A stretch of DNA of 64,000 bases, from contig CAYREV010000012.1 in the NCBI GenBank assembly GCA_964423345.1, positions 10,381 to 74,380 on the forward strand, given 5' to 3'. Positions within the stretch are counted from its first letter, which is position 1, and every line of letters starts with the position of its first letter. The translations under genes and the position numbers were made by a program. The stretch is from CAYREV01 sp964423345 (lineage in GTDB: Bacteria > Bacteroidota > Rhodothermia > Balneolales > Balneolaceae). Under the pieces are notes generated by a model. The model saw only the letters and a program-made list of their open reading frames with translations. It searched no databases and was not told the DNA's origin. Shown piece after piece: positions 37,321 through 46,383 of the stretch.

Positions 37321-40300
37321 ATGAAAATAAAAGCAATACTTTTTCTTTTAGCATTACTATCGTTTTCCTGCCAGAACCATAAGGATTCCATATTTAAAGA
37401 GGTGAGCCAATCTGCGAATATTGAATTCAACAATAAACTCACCTTTAGCAAGGAACTGAATCCCTATACCTATAGAAATTTTTATAATGGGGGAGGAGTT
37501 GCCCTGGGAGATATCAACAATGACGGATTACTTGATATTTTCTTTACCGGGAATATGGTTGACAACAAATTATATTTAAATAAAGGCGATTTTCAATTTG
37601 AGGATATTACTGAAAAAGCAGGAGTTTCTTCTTCCGATGTATGGTCAACGGGCGTTGCAATGGCCGATGTTAACGGAGACGGGCTGCTGGATATTTATGT
37701 AACCAAAGCGGGGACTCCCGGGGGGGAAAACAGGCACAATGAACTGTTCATCAATAACGGGGACCTGACGTTCACCGAGCAGGCTGAAGCTTACGGAGTG
37801 GACGACGAGGGGTTTTCAACCCATGGCATCTTTTTTGACTATGACAACGACGGGGACCTGGATCTGTACCTGCTGAATAATTCATATTCCTCTTTGGAAG
37901 AATTTAATTTATCCAAAAACCAAAGGGATAAGCGGGATCCTCAGGGAGGTAATAAGCTTTACCGCAACGACGGAGGGCATTTTATGGATGTCAGCGAGCA
38001 GGCCGGCATTTACGGGAGCGCCATCGGCTTCGGGCTGGGCGCAACGGCGGGAGACTATAACCGTGACGGCTGGATGGACCTGTACATTTCCAACGATTTT
38101 TTTGAGCGGGATTACCTCTACCTGAACCGGGGCGACGGGACCTTCCGGGAAGTCCTCGAGCAGCGAACCAACAGCATAAGTGCGGCCTCGATGGGAGCCG
38201 ATGCGGCCGACCTCAACCACGACGGCTATCCCGAAATTTTTGTCACGGATATGCTCCCTGAACCCGATGCTCGAGTTAAGACCGTTACGACTTTTGATAA
38301 TTGGGAAAAATACAGACTCCACGTAGAAAACGGTTATCACCATCAATTTACCCGCAACACCCTGCAGCTGAACGATGGGGACGGCCACTTCCGGGAGATA
38401 GGCCGTTATGCGGGGGTGGAGGCCACCGACTGGAGCTGGGCGGCCCTGATGGCCGATTTTAACCAGGACGGGCACACCGATATTTTTGTAGCCAACGGTA
38501 TATACCAGGATTTGACGAATCAGGACTATCTGCAACAGGCCTCAAGTGACGAAATGGTACGGGCTGTTACCAGAGAGGATAATGTGAATTTTAAAAAATT
38601 GATTGACATCATTCCTTCGAATCCGGTACCGAACTATGCCTTTGAAGGCTCGGCGGGGGTTCGGTTTACCAACCGTGCCGAAGCGTGGGGGCTTGGCGAG
38701 CCGAGTTTTTCCAATGGGTCGGCCTTCGGGGATCTGGACAATGACGGGGACCTGGATTTGGTGGTAAACAATGTAAATATGGACTCCTTTGTCTATCGCA
38801 ACCGCACCAACGAACAAGAGGCCCGCCACTGGCTGCAGGTCCGTCTGCTGGGGCAGTCCCCCAACACCCAGGGGGTCGGGGCCCAGCTGAGCGTATGGGC
38901 CGGCGGGCAGCTGTATTGGCGCGAACAGATGCCCCAGCGGGGCTTCCAGAGCTCGGTGGACCCGCGGCTGCATATAGGGCTGGGGGAAGTTTCCCGGATC
39001 GATTCGCTGCAGCTGCGCTGGCCGGACGGAAGCGTGCAGCGGAGCTACGGGGTGGCGGCCGACCAGCAGCTGACTCTCCGCCAGCAGCAGGCGGGGCAGG
39101 GCCCTGCCTGGAAGCCTTCCCGGCAGGCCGAGCCGATACTCTCGGAGGTGACCGGCCGGGTGGAGCTGGGATGGAGCCACGAGGAGAATGATTTTGTTGA
39201 TTTTGACCGCGAGCGGCTGCTGTTCCATATGCGATCTACGGAAGGCCCGGGCGGATGCCTTGGCGACGTGAACGGGGACGGAACCGATGAGCTGTACCTG
39301 GGGGGTGCCAAAAACCAGCCAGGCAGCCTGTGGCGGCAGGCGGGTCCGGATCGCTGGCGTCGGATGCCGGCCCCCGCAGTTGCCGGGGACAGCCTGGCCG
39401 AGGATACCGGCTGCGTATTTTTTGATGCCGATGGGGACGGCGACCGGGATCTGTATGTAGCCAGCGGAGGCAATGACTTTAGTTCGAGCTCCAGCGGCTT
39501 GCTGGATCGGTTGTATCTGAACGAGGAGGGGCAGTGGATCCGCTCGAGTGGGCTGGGGGGAGTGACCCGGTTTGCCCCTACCGGGGCGGTGGCCCCGGCC
39601 GACTGGGACGGGGATGGGGACATGGACTTGTTTATCGGCGAGCGGCTGCGCCCGTTTGCCTACGGCTATCCGGTAGACGGACGCCTGCTGGCCAATGACG
39701 GGCAGGGCCAATTCCGGGATGTGACCGACCAGTGGGCCCCGGGGCTGAAGGATGCGGGACTGCTGCGGGCCGGCCGGTGGACGGATATAGACGGGGATGG
39801 CGACCAGGACCTGATAATAGGCGGAGAATGGATGCCGATCCGGGTGTTTGCCAACCAGCTGGCCCAGAGCGGGGAGCCCCGCCTGGAGGAGATAACCGCC
39901 GAGGCGGGCCTGGAGGGGACCGACGGGTGGTGGAACGAGATCCTGGTGGCTGACCTGGATGCCGATGGCGACCAAGACCTGATAGGATTAAATCATGGGC
40001 TGAATTCCCGTTTCCATGCCAGCCGGGAGCACCCGGCGAGCCTGTGGGTGGGTGATTTTGACGACAACGGCAGCATTGAGCAGCTGGTGACGGTCTGGAA
40101 CGGGGAGGATTCCTACCCTATGGCGCTGCTGCATAACCTGGTCGAGCAGATGCCGGAGCTGAAGAAAAAATACCCGAAATATGCCGACTACCGCGAACAG
40201 ACCATCACGGATATCTTCACCCCCGAGCAGCTGGAGCGGGGCTTGCATCTGCGGGCCTATAGGCTGGCCAGCATGGTATTTTGGAACGATGGTGAAGGCC

Positions 40301-40623
40301 ATTTTACCGCCCGGGAGCTTCCCCGGGCGGCCCAGCTCAGCCCGATGTATGCCGGGCTGGTCACCCAGCTGGACGGGGAGGGTCCCCCGGAAGTGCTGTT
40401 GGGAGGAAACCTGTGGGAGGTCAAGCCCGAGGTGGGCCGCTATGATGCCTCCCGCGGGGTGAGCCTGCAGCTGAACGGCGATCGCTACCGATCCCTGCAG
40501 ACCCGGCGAAGCGGCTTCCGTGTGGAGGGGCAGGTGCGCGGGATCTATCGGGTGACGACGGACGGCGGCGACCGCCTGCTGGTGATCCGTAACGACGACA
40601 CCCCCGTATGGTTTGACTGGTAG
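37321..40623 (+). CDS. CRTAC1-family VCBS/FG-GAP propeller lipoprotein (copy 2)
   Basis: This 1100-residue lipoprotein (signal MKIKAILFLLALLSFSC, lipobox SFSC) has the same plan as the 20636 protein. An N-terminal FG-GAP propeller (DINNDGLLD, DVNGDGLLD, DYDNDGDLD, DYNRDGWMD, DFNQDGHTD) is followed by an ASPIC/UnbV domain at about residues 505-590 (GVGAQLSVWAG, QRGFQSSVDPRLHIGLGE) and a second propeller (DADGDGDRD, DWDGDGDMD, DIDGDGDQD). From residue 212 almost to the end it is identical to the 41490 protein. The first 630 bases are AT-rich, the UnbV and C-terminal part very GC-rich. A terminator hairpin directly precedes the start, leaving no room for an own promoter. Confidence 0.88.
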   Translation: MKIKAILFLLALLSFSCQNHKDSIFKEVSQSANIEFNNKLTFSKELNPYTYRNFYNGGGVALGDINNDGLLDIFFTGNMVDNKLYLNKGDFQFEDITEKAGVSSSDVWSTGVAMADVNGDGLLDIYVTKAGTPGGENRHNELFINNGDLTFTEQAEAYGVDDEGFSTHGIFFDYDNDGDLDLYLLNNSYSSLEEFNLSKNQRDKRDPQGGNKLYRNDGGHFMDVSEQAGIYGSAIGFGLGATAGDYNRDGWMDLYISNDFFERDYLYLNRGDGTFREVLEQRTNSISAASMGADAADLNHDGYPEIFVTDMLPEPDARVKTVTTFDNWEKYRLHVENGYHHQFTRNTLQLNDGDGHFREIGRYAGVEATDWSWAALMADFNQDGHTDIFVANGIYQDLTNQDYLQQASSDEMVRAVTREDNVNFKKLIDIIPSNPVPNYAFEGSAGVRFTNRAEAWGLGEPSFSNGSAFGDLDNDGDLDLVVNNVNMDSFVYRNRTNEQEARHWLQVRLLGQSPNTQGVGAQLSVWAGGQLYWREQMPQRGFQSSVDPRLHIGLGEVSRIDSLQLRWPDGSVQRSYGVAADQQLTLRQQQAGQGPAWKPSRQAEPILSEVTGRVELGWSHEENDFVDFDRERLLFHMRSTEGPGGCLGDVNGDGTDELYLGGAKNQPGSLWRQAGPDRWRRMPAPAVAGDSLAEDTGCVFFDADGDGDRDLYVASGGNDFSSSSSGLLDRLYLNEEGQWIRSSGLGGVTRFAPTGAVAPADWDGDGDMDLFIGERLRPFAYGYPVDGRLLANDGQGQFRDVTDQWAPGLKDAGLLRAGRWTDIDGDGDQDLIIGGEWMPIRVFANQLAQSGEPRLEEITAEAGLEGTDGWWNEILVADLDADGDQDLIGLNHGLNSRFHASREHPASLWVGDFDDNGSIEQLVTVWNGEDSYPMALLHNLVEQMPELKKKYPKYADYREQTITDIFTPEQLERGLHLRAYRLASMVFWNDGEGHFTARELPRAAQLSPMYAGLVTQLDGEGPPEVLLGGNLWEVKPEVGRYDASRGVSLQLNGDRYRSLQTRRSGFRVEGQVRGIYRVTTDGGDRLLVIRNDDTPVWFDW
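37954..40613 (+). repeat. Long direct repeat, copy A (2660 bp)
   Basis: This block recurs 4181 bp downstream (42135-44794). I see identity from AAGCTTTACCGC through to GTATGGTT. It covers the 3' 80% of each CRTAC1 gene. The flanking bases differ on both sides (T/C at the left, T/C at the right). Agreement in several reading frames on both strands implies near or complete nucleotide identity. Confidence 0.93.
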
Positions 40624-40876
40624 AGGGAGCGGAGGGTATATTATCAGGACTTCATATTTAGTTTTACATATAAAGCCTTAAATTTGACCGGATGGTTTTC
40701 ATAAAATGCAGGATGGCAATAGAAGAAGATCAAATCTTTTTATATTGATTAAAAGGAGTATTTATCAAGAATAAATTCATCAACTAATTTATATATAACG
40801 GCATATTATGTATTAGGACGGGACTGAAATACCAACGTTGAATTACCTCGAAGGGCATTTAAAATAGTAAAGACTT

Positions 40877-41467
40877 ATGTTCGAAAATTATTTAGAATTA
40901 CCTAAATCTTATGGGAAATGTATGGCAGTGCTTTCTCTTTTATTGGCATTATTTATTACTCAATGTCAAAAAAAGGATAATTCGGAATATTATAAAAAAG
41001 TTGAAACCGAACTGGCTAAAGGCATACGAAATGACTCTCTTTTTTTGGGGTATCATTTTGGGATGGTAAAAAAGGATTTTTTTGACCATTCATGGGATCT
41101 CAACAAAAAACAGATAATACAAAATGGGAACGGTGCAGAAATATTGCAAAATGTGGAAGAATTGAAAGCCAGTGCCAGTAAAATATTTTACCCGGACTTT
41201 AAAGATGATAAAATAGTCAGAATGCCGGTAAAATACTCTTATGATGGTTGGGCCCCCTGGAACCGGCATCTTTGGGCTGACAGCCTGAAATATGATGTAA
41301 TGGATCTACTCGAACGCAAGTATGATATAAAATTTACTGAATCAGAAAATCCAAAATCCGGGAAAAAATACTTTTATCACATTTCAGGAAACAAGGAAAT
41401 ACGTATTCAAGAGCTGAATCAATCTGAGGTACTGGTACTCTATTCTGATTTAACAAAAATAAATTAA
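40877..41467 (+). CDS. Putative lipoprotein of unknown function
   Basis: The 196-residue product has a hydrophobic segment MAVLSLLLALFITQC with a possible lipobox Cys, followed by a charged stalk. ATG 40922 is an alternative start right at that segment. The mature part includes LFLGYHFGMVKKDFFDHSWDLN, VRMPVKYSYDGWAPW and a lysine-rich C-terminus. I recognise no family. It is AT-rich compared with neighbours and lies between the two duplicated CRTAC1 genes, 22 bp before the second one, so co-expression is likely. Confidence 0.6.
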   Translation: MFENYLELPKSYGKCMAVLSLLLALFITQCQKKDNSEYYKKVETELAKGIRNDSLFLGYHFGMVKKDFFDHSWDLNKKQIIQNGNGAEILQNVEELKASASKIFYPDFKDDKIVRMPVKYSYDGWAPWNRHLWADSLKYDVMDLLERKYDIKFTESENPKSGKKYFYHISGNKEIRIQELNQSEVLVLYSDLTKIN

Positions 41468-41489
41468 TTAATAAGGCAGGTCCCTTTAG

Positions 41490-44400
41490 ATGCAATTTTA
41501 TACAACGGCAATAATAATTTTAGGTTTTTTATTGGTCTCATGCAGTACCGATTCATCTAAAAGAACATTGTTTCAAAAAATTCCTTCCGAAAAGTCCGGT
41601 ATTGATTTTAGAAATGACCTACAGTATAAAGAGGATTTTAATATCTACAGGTACCGCAACTTTTATAACGGGGGAGGAGTTGCCCTGGGAGATATCAACA
41701 ACGACGGATTGGTCGATATTTTCTTTACGAGCAATTTTGAGGATAACAAACTGTACCTTAATCATGGTAATTTTGAATTCGAGGATATAACCGACAAGGC
41801 CGGGGTCGGAGGAGATAAAGCATGGTCTACCGGAGCTGCCTTCGCGGATGTGAATGGAGACGGGCTGCTGGATATTTATGTTTCCAATTCCGGAAATATT
41901 GGTGGCAGTGACAGAAGTAATGAGCTGTTTATCAATAACGGGGACCTGACGTTCACAGAGCAGGCTGAAGATTACGGAGTGGACGACGAGGGGTTTTCAA
42001 CGCATGGGACCTTTTTTGACTACGACAACGACGGGGACCTGGACCTGTACCTGTTGAATAACTCATTTACGGCTATCGGGCAATTTGACCTTACACAGGA
42101 TTATCGAAATAAGCGTGATTCCCTGGGGGGAGACAAGCTTTACCGCAACGACGGAGGGCATTTTATGGATGTCAGCGAGCAGGCCGGCATTTACGGGAGC
42201 GCCATCGGCTTCGGGCTGGGCGCAACGGCGGGAGACTATAACCGTGACGGCTGGATGGACCTGTACATTTCCAACGATTTTTTTGAGCGGGATTACCTCT
42301 ACCTGAACCGGGGCGACGGGACCTTCCGGGAAGTCCTCGAGCAGCGAACCAACAGCATAAGTGCGGCCTCGATGGGAGCCGATGCGGCCGACCTCAACCA
42401 CGACGGCTATCCCGAAATTTTTGTCACGGATATGCTCCCTGAACCCGATGCTCGAGTTAAGACCGTTACGACTTTTGATAATTGGGAAAAATACAGACTC
42501 CACGTAGAAAACGGTTATCACCATCAATTTACCCGCAACACCCTGCAGCTGAACGATGGGGACGGCCACTTCCGGGAGATAGGCCGTTATGCGGGGGTGG
42601 AGGCCACCGACTGGAGCTGGGCGGCCCTGATGGCCGATTTTAACCAGGACGGGCACACCGATATTTTTGTAGCCAACGGTATATACCAGGATTTGACGAA
42701 TCAGGACTATCTGCAACAGGCCTCAAGTGACGAAATGGTACGGGCTGTTACCAGAGAGGATAATGTGAATTTTAAAAAATTGATTGACATCATTCCTTCG
42801 AATCCGGTACCGAACTATGCCTTTGAAGGCTCGGCGGGGGTTCGGTTTACCAACCGTGCCGAAGCGTGGGGGCTTGGCGAGCCGAGTTTTTCCAATGGGT
42901 CGGCCTTCGGGGATCTGGACAATGACGGGGACCTGGATTTGGTGGTAAACAATGTAAATATGGACTCCTTTGTCTATCGCAACCGCACCAACGAACAAGA
43001 GGCCCGCCACTGGCTGCAGGTCCGTCTGCTGGGGCAGTCCCCCAACACCCAGGGGGTCGGGGCCCAGCTGAGCGTATGGGCCGGCGGGCAGCTGTATTGG
43101 CGCGAACAGATGCCCCAGCGGGGCTTCCAGAGCTCGGTGGACCCGCGGCTGCATATAGGGCTGGGGGAAGTTTCCCGGATCGATTCGCTGCAGCTGCGCT
43201 GGCCGGACGGAAGCGTGCAGCGGAGCTACGGGGTGGCGGCCGACCAGCAGCTGACTCTCCGCCAGCAGCAGGCGGGGCAGGGCCCTGCCTGGAAGCCTTC
43301 CCGGCAGGCCGAGCCGATACTCTCGGAGGTGACCGGCCGGGTGGAGCTGGGATGGAGCCACGAGGAGAATGATTTTGTTGATTTTGACCGCGAGCGGCTG
43401 CTGTTCCATATGCGATCTACGGAAGGCCCGGGCGGATGCCTTGGCGACGTGAACGGGGACGGAACCGATGAGCTGTACCTGGGGGGTGCCAAAAACCAGC
43501 CAGGCAGCCTGTGGCGGCAGGCGGGTCCGGATCGCTGGCGTCGGATGCCGGCCCCCGCAGTTGCCGGGGACAGCCTGGCCGAGGATACCGGCTGCGTATT
43601 TTTTGATGCCGATGGGGACGGCGACCGGGATCTGTATGTAGCCAGCGGAGGCAATGACTTTAGTTCGAGCTCCAGCGGCTTGCTGGATCGGTTGTATCTG
43701 AACGAGGAGGGGCAGTGGATCCGCTCGAGTGGGCTGGGGGGAGTGACCCGGTTTGCCCCTACCGGGGCGGTGGCCCCGGCCGACTGGGACGGGGATGGGG
43801 ACATGGACTTGTTTATCGGCGAGCGGCTGCGCCCGTTTGCCTACGGCTATCCGGTAGACGGACGCCTGCTGGCCAATGACGGGCAGGGCCAATTCCGGGA
43901 TGTGACCGACCAGTGGGCCCCGGGGCTGAAGGATGCGGGACTGCTGCGGGCCGGCCGGTGGACGGATATAGACGGGGATGGCGACCAGGACCTGATAATA
44001 GGCGGAGAATGGATGCCGATCCGGGTGTTTGCCAACCAGCTGGCCCAGAGCGGGGAGCCCCGCCTGGAGGAGATAACCGCCGAGGCGGGCCTGGAGGGGA
44101 CCGACGGGTGGTGGAACGAGATCCTGGTGGCTGACCTGGATGCCGATGGCGACCAAGACCTGATAGGATTAAATCATGGGCTGAATTCCCGTTTCCATGC
44201 CAGCCGGGAGCACCCGGCGAGCCTGTGGGTGGGTGATTTTGACGACAACGGCAGCATTGAGCAGCTGGTGACGGTCTGGAACGGGGAGGATTCCTACCCT
44301 ATGGCGCTGCTGCATAACCTGGTCGAGCAGATGCCGGAGCTGAAGAAAAAATACCCGAAATATGCCGACTACCGCGAACAGACCATCACGGATATCTTCA

Positions 44401-44804
44401 CCCCCGAGCAGCTGGAGCGGGGCTTGCATCTGCGGGCCTATAGGCTGGCCAGCATGGTATTTTGGAACGATGGTGAAGGCCATTTTACCGCCCGGGAGCT
44501 TCCCCGGGCGGCCCAGCTCAGCCCGATGTATGCCGGGCTGGTCACCCAGCTGGACGGGGAGGGTCCCCCGGAAGTGCTGTTGGGAGGAAACCTGTGGGAG
44601 GTCAAGCCCGAGGTGGGCCGCTATGATGCCTCCCGCGGGGTGAGCCTGCAGCTGAACGGCGATCGCTACCGATCCCTGCAGACCCGGCGAAGCGGCTTCC
44701 GTGTGGAGGGGCAGGTGCGCGGGATCTATCGGGTGACGACGGACGGCGGCGACCGCCTGCTGGTGATCCGTAACGACGACACCCCCGTATGGTTCGGCTG
44801 GTAG
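41490..44804 (+). CDS. CRTAC1-family VCBS/FG-GAP propeller lipoprotein (copy 3, near-duplicate of copy 2)
   Basis: This 1104-residue protein has a lipoprotein signal (FLLVSCST). Its first about 215 residues differ from copy 2 (they are similar, not identical); from KLYRNDGGHFMD onward it is the same apart from the penultimate residue (Gly for Asp). The domain order is as in copy 2, with the UnbV domain at about residues 508-595. The variable N-terminal part contains the first three propeller blades. Such a pattern suggests recent duplication or gene conversion with an N-terminus kept distinct. It is the last plus-strand gene of the CRTAC1/SusCD run. Confidence 0.88.
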   Translation: MQFYTTAIIILGFLLVSCSTDSSKRTLFQKIPSEKSGIDFRNDLQYKEDFNIYRYRNFYNGGGVALGDINNDGLVDIFFTSNFEDNKLYLNHGNFEFEDITDKAGVGGDKAWSTGAAFADVNGDGLLDIYVSNSGNIGGSDRSNELFINNGDLTFTEQAEDYGVDDEGFSTHGTFFDYDNDGDLDLYLLNNSFTAIGQFDLTQDYRNKRDSLGGDKLYRNDGGHFMDVSEQAGIYGSAIGFGLGATAGDYNRDGWMDLYISNDFFERDYLYLNRGDGTFREVLEQRTNSISAASMGADAADLNHDGYPEIFVTDMLPEPDARVKTVTTFDNWEKYRLHVENGYHHQFTRNTLQLNDGDGHFREIGRYAGVEATDWSWAALMADFNQDGHTDIFVANGIYQDLTNQDYLQQASSDEMVRAVTREDNVNFKKLIDIIPSNPVPNYAFEGSAGVRFTNRAEAWGLGEPSFSNGSAFGDLDNDGDLDLVVNNVNMDSFVYRNRTNEQEARHWLQVRLLGQSPNTQGVGAQLSVWAGGQLYWREQMPQRGFQSSVDPRLHIGLGEVSRIDSLQLRWPDGSVQRSYGVAADQQLTLRQQQAGQGPAWKPSRQAEPILSEVTGRVELGWSHEENDFVDFDRERLLFHMRSTEGPGGCLGDVNGDGTDELYLGGAKNQPGSLWRQAGPDRWRRMPAPAVAGDSLAEDTGCVFFDADGDGDRDLYVASGGNDFSSSSSGLLDRLYLNEEGQWIRSSGLGGVTRFAPTGAVAPADWDGDGDMDLFIGERLRPFAYGYPVDGRLLANDGQGQFRDVTDQWAPGLKDAGLLRAGRWTDIDGDGDQDLIIGGEWMPIRVFANQLAQSGEPRLEEITAEAGLEGTDGWWNEILVADLDADGDQDLIGLNHGLNSRFHASREHPASLWVGDFDDNGSIEQLVTVWNGEDSYPMALLHNLVEQMPELKKKYPKYADYREQTITDIFTPEQLERGLHLRAYRLASMVFWNDGEGHFTARELPRAAQLSPMYAGLVTQLDGEGPPEVLLGGNLWEVKPEVGRYDASRGVSLQLNGDRYRSLQTRRSGFRVEGQVRGIYRVTTDGGDRLLVIRNDDTPVWFGW
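42135..44794 (+). repeat. Long direct repeat, copy B (2660 bp)
   Basis: Second copy of the block at 37954-40613, offset 4181 bp. The 5' part of this gene upstream of 42135 is only partly similar to its partner, with short identical patches such as GGGGGAGGAGTTGCCCTGGG. Confidence 0.93.
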
Positions 44805-44828
44805 AGGGAAGTGTTGAAATTCTAAAAT

Positions 44829-44856
44829 ATGCTGCCCGCTATAAGGCAGGCAGCAT
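44829..44856. terminator. Possible bidirectional terminator between convergent genes
   Basis: ATGCTGCC (44829-44836) pairs with GGCAGCAT (44849-44856) around a 12-base loop, between the CRTAC1 stop (44804) and the MFS stop (44869). Flanking T or A runs are short, so it is only moderately supported. Confidence 0.5.
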
Positions 44857-44868
44857 TAGAGTAGCCGG

Positions 44869-46128
44869 TCAGACTTTAAAATCACTGGCGTCAGCCTCTT
44901 CCTTGTCTTCGATGACCTTGTCGTCAAACAGAAGTACAAAGGCCAACAGTACGACACCGGCAAAAATAGCGGGGACCCACCAGAAATCATGCCACTGGGC
45001 CATGGTAAGCTGTTCTGCAGTGCCCAGGAAACTGTTGAATAACTCGCCGGCAAGCTGCGCACCTATAAGCATGCCTACCCCATAGGTGATCAATACAATC
45101 AGGCCCTGGGCCTGCCCCCGTATATCCTTGCTTGATTTCTTATCCACATAAATCTGCCCGGTAACAAAGAAAAAGTCGTAACAGATACCGTGCAGGGCTA
45201 TACCTCCTATAATCATCCATGTGACCTCATCAGGGGCTCCCATGGCAAAGAGGGCGTAGCGGGCAACCCATGCAGACATGCCGGCTGCCAACATCCATTT
45301 GACCCCCAGCCTGATGAAGAAAAACGGCATGAGCAGCATAAAAATTACTTCGGACATCTGTCCGATGGATTGGGTGGCGGCAATATTCTGGAAACCGGTA
45401 TTATCCAGGAATATCTGCGTAAAGTTGTAGTAGGCTGCCAGAGGTATGGATATAAGAAGCGAGCTGGCCAGGAATACATAAAAAGATCGGCTTCCCAGTT
45501 TCTTCATAGCATCGACGCCGATGATACTTCGGATGGATACCTTTTCTCCACGGGCGGGAGGCGGCGTGTGCGGCAGTGAGAAGCTGAAAAGGCCCAGCAA
45601 GAGGCTGGCTCCCGCAGTCAGGTAGAGGGGCAGGGCAGTTTGTTCAGGTTTCAGTCCCTCAGATACAAAATTAACCAGCACGAAGCTTACGACCAGGCCC
45701 GCGACGATCCAGCCGATAGTACCGAATACGCGGATAATGGGAAATTGCTTCTCCTGGTCCTCCATATTGTGAAATGAGATGGTGTTGGCCAGGCTTATTG
45801 TGGGCATATAGCAAAGGTTATAGGCCAGCAGAACCAGGATAAACACCAGCGGGGATCCCGTAAACTGCGGAGTCAGGGCCATGAATACCGCCCCCAGGAT
45901 GTGCAGGGTACCCAGGACCTTTTCCGTGGCAAAATACCGGTCGGCAATGAGTCCCACGAAAAACGGGGCCGCAATGGCAGCTATGGGGTTAACCGTGAAT
46001 GGCCAGTGGGTAAGATCTTCCATACCGTTGGCCGACATAAATACCGCTACTGTGGTATACCATGCGCCCCAGATGAAAAACTCCAGAAACATCATGGTGC
46101 TGAGTTTGACCTGAACTAGTTTATTCAT
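44869..46128 (-). CDS. MFS transporter, nucleoside:H+ symporter (NupG/XapB-like) type
   Basis: The 419-residue product has 12 predicted membrane helices. The start LSTMMFLEFFIWGAWYTTVAVFM and the AAPFFVGLIADRYFATEKVLG loop are typical of the NHS (nucleoside permease) group. ISFHNMEDQEKQFPIIRVFGTIGWIVAGL is another family landmark. Such proteins in Bacteroidota sugar loci often lie beside TIM-barrel isomerases and Gfo/Idh enzymes, so the substrate may be a sugar derivative and not a nucleoside. It is divergent from the Tat-signal TIM-barrel gene, with a near-match to the LacI operator between them. Confidence 0.87.
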   Translation of the reverse strand: MNKLVQVKLSTMMFLEFFIWGAWYTTVAVFMSANGMEDLTHWPFTVNPIAAIAAPFFVGLIADRYFATEKVLGTLHILGAVFMALTPQFTGSPLVFILVLLAYNLCYMPTISLANTISFHNMEDQEKQFPIIRVFGTIGWIVAGLVVSFVLVNFVSEGLKPEQTALPLYLTAGASLLLGLFSFSLPHTPPPARGEKVSIRSIIGVDAMKKLGSRSFYVFLASSLLISIPLAAYYNFTQIFLDNTGFQNIAATQSIGQMSEVIFMLLMPFFFIRLGVKWMLAAGMSAWVARYALFAMGAPDEVTWMIIGGIALHGICYDFFFVTGQIYVDKKSSKDIRGQAQGLIVLITYGVGMLIGAQLAGELFNSFLGTAEQLTMAQWHDFWWVPAIFAGVVLLAFVLLFDDKVIEDKEEADASDFKV

Positions 46129-46183
46129 ATCTGTATCCCCTTTTAGTTAATGCCAAGTTCCATTTTACATCTTCAATGTATGA

Positions 46184-46197
46184 AGCAAAAAGTTGCA
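46184..46197. promoter_or_regulatory. Putative LacI-family operator (MFS/TIM-barrel gap)
   Basis: AGCAAAAAGTTGCA differs from the inverted repeat TGCAA-N4-TTGCA only at its first base. It lies in the 255-bp gap between divergent genes and is followed by TTA, as at the other sites (TTGCATAA/TTGCATTA). Confidence 0.45.
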
Positions 46198-46383
46198 TTA
46201 ATGTTATAAAAAAAGTAGACATAGGAAAGTAAAATGGCGTACTTGTTTTAGGGCGTAATTCCCTTTTGAAAAATTGGTTAGGTAAACCGCCATGATTGTT
46301 AAAAGTTTTAAGCTTGTTTTAGGTGAGGGAATTATCGTTTATAATAGTACAGAACCCGGAAACAGAAACTTAATGTATTTAAG

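Noticed and set aside
38542..39975. 477-codon open frame on the minus strand, repeated at 42723-44156
   Set aside because: It lies opposite the GC-rich, repetitive CRTAC1 coding block. Its Pro/Val/Gly-rich sequence has no family features, and the plus-strand frame has clear FG-GAP motifs.
37954..44794. Transposon or IS as the cause of the long repeat
   Set aside because: The repeat lies inside coding sequence, has no transposase and no terminal inverted repeats; duplication or gene conversion explains it.
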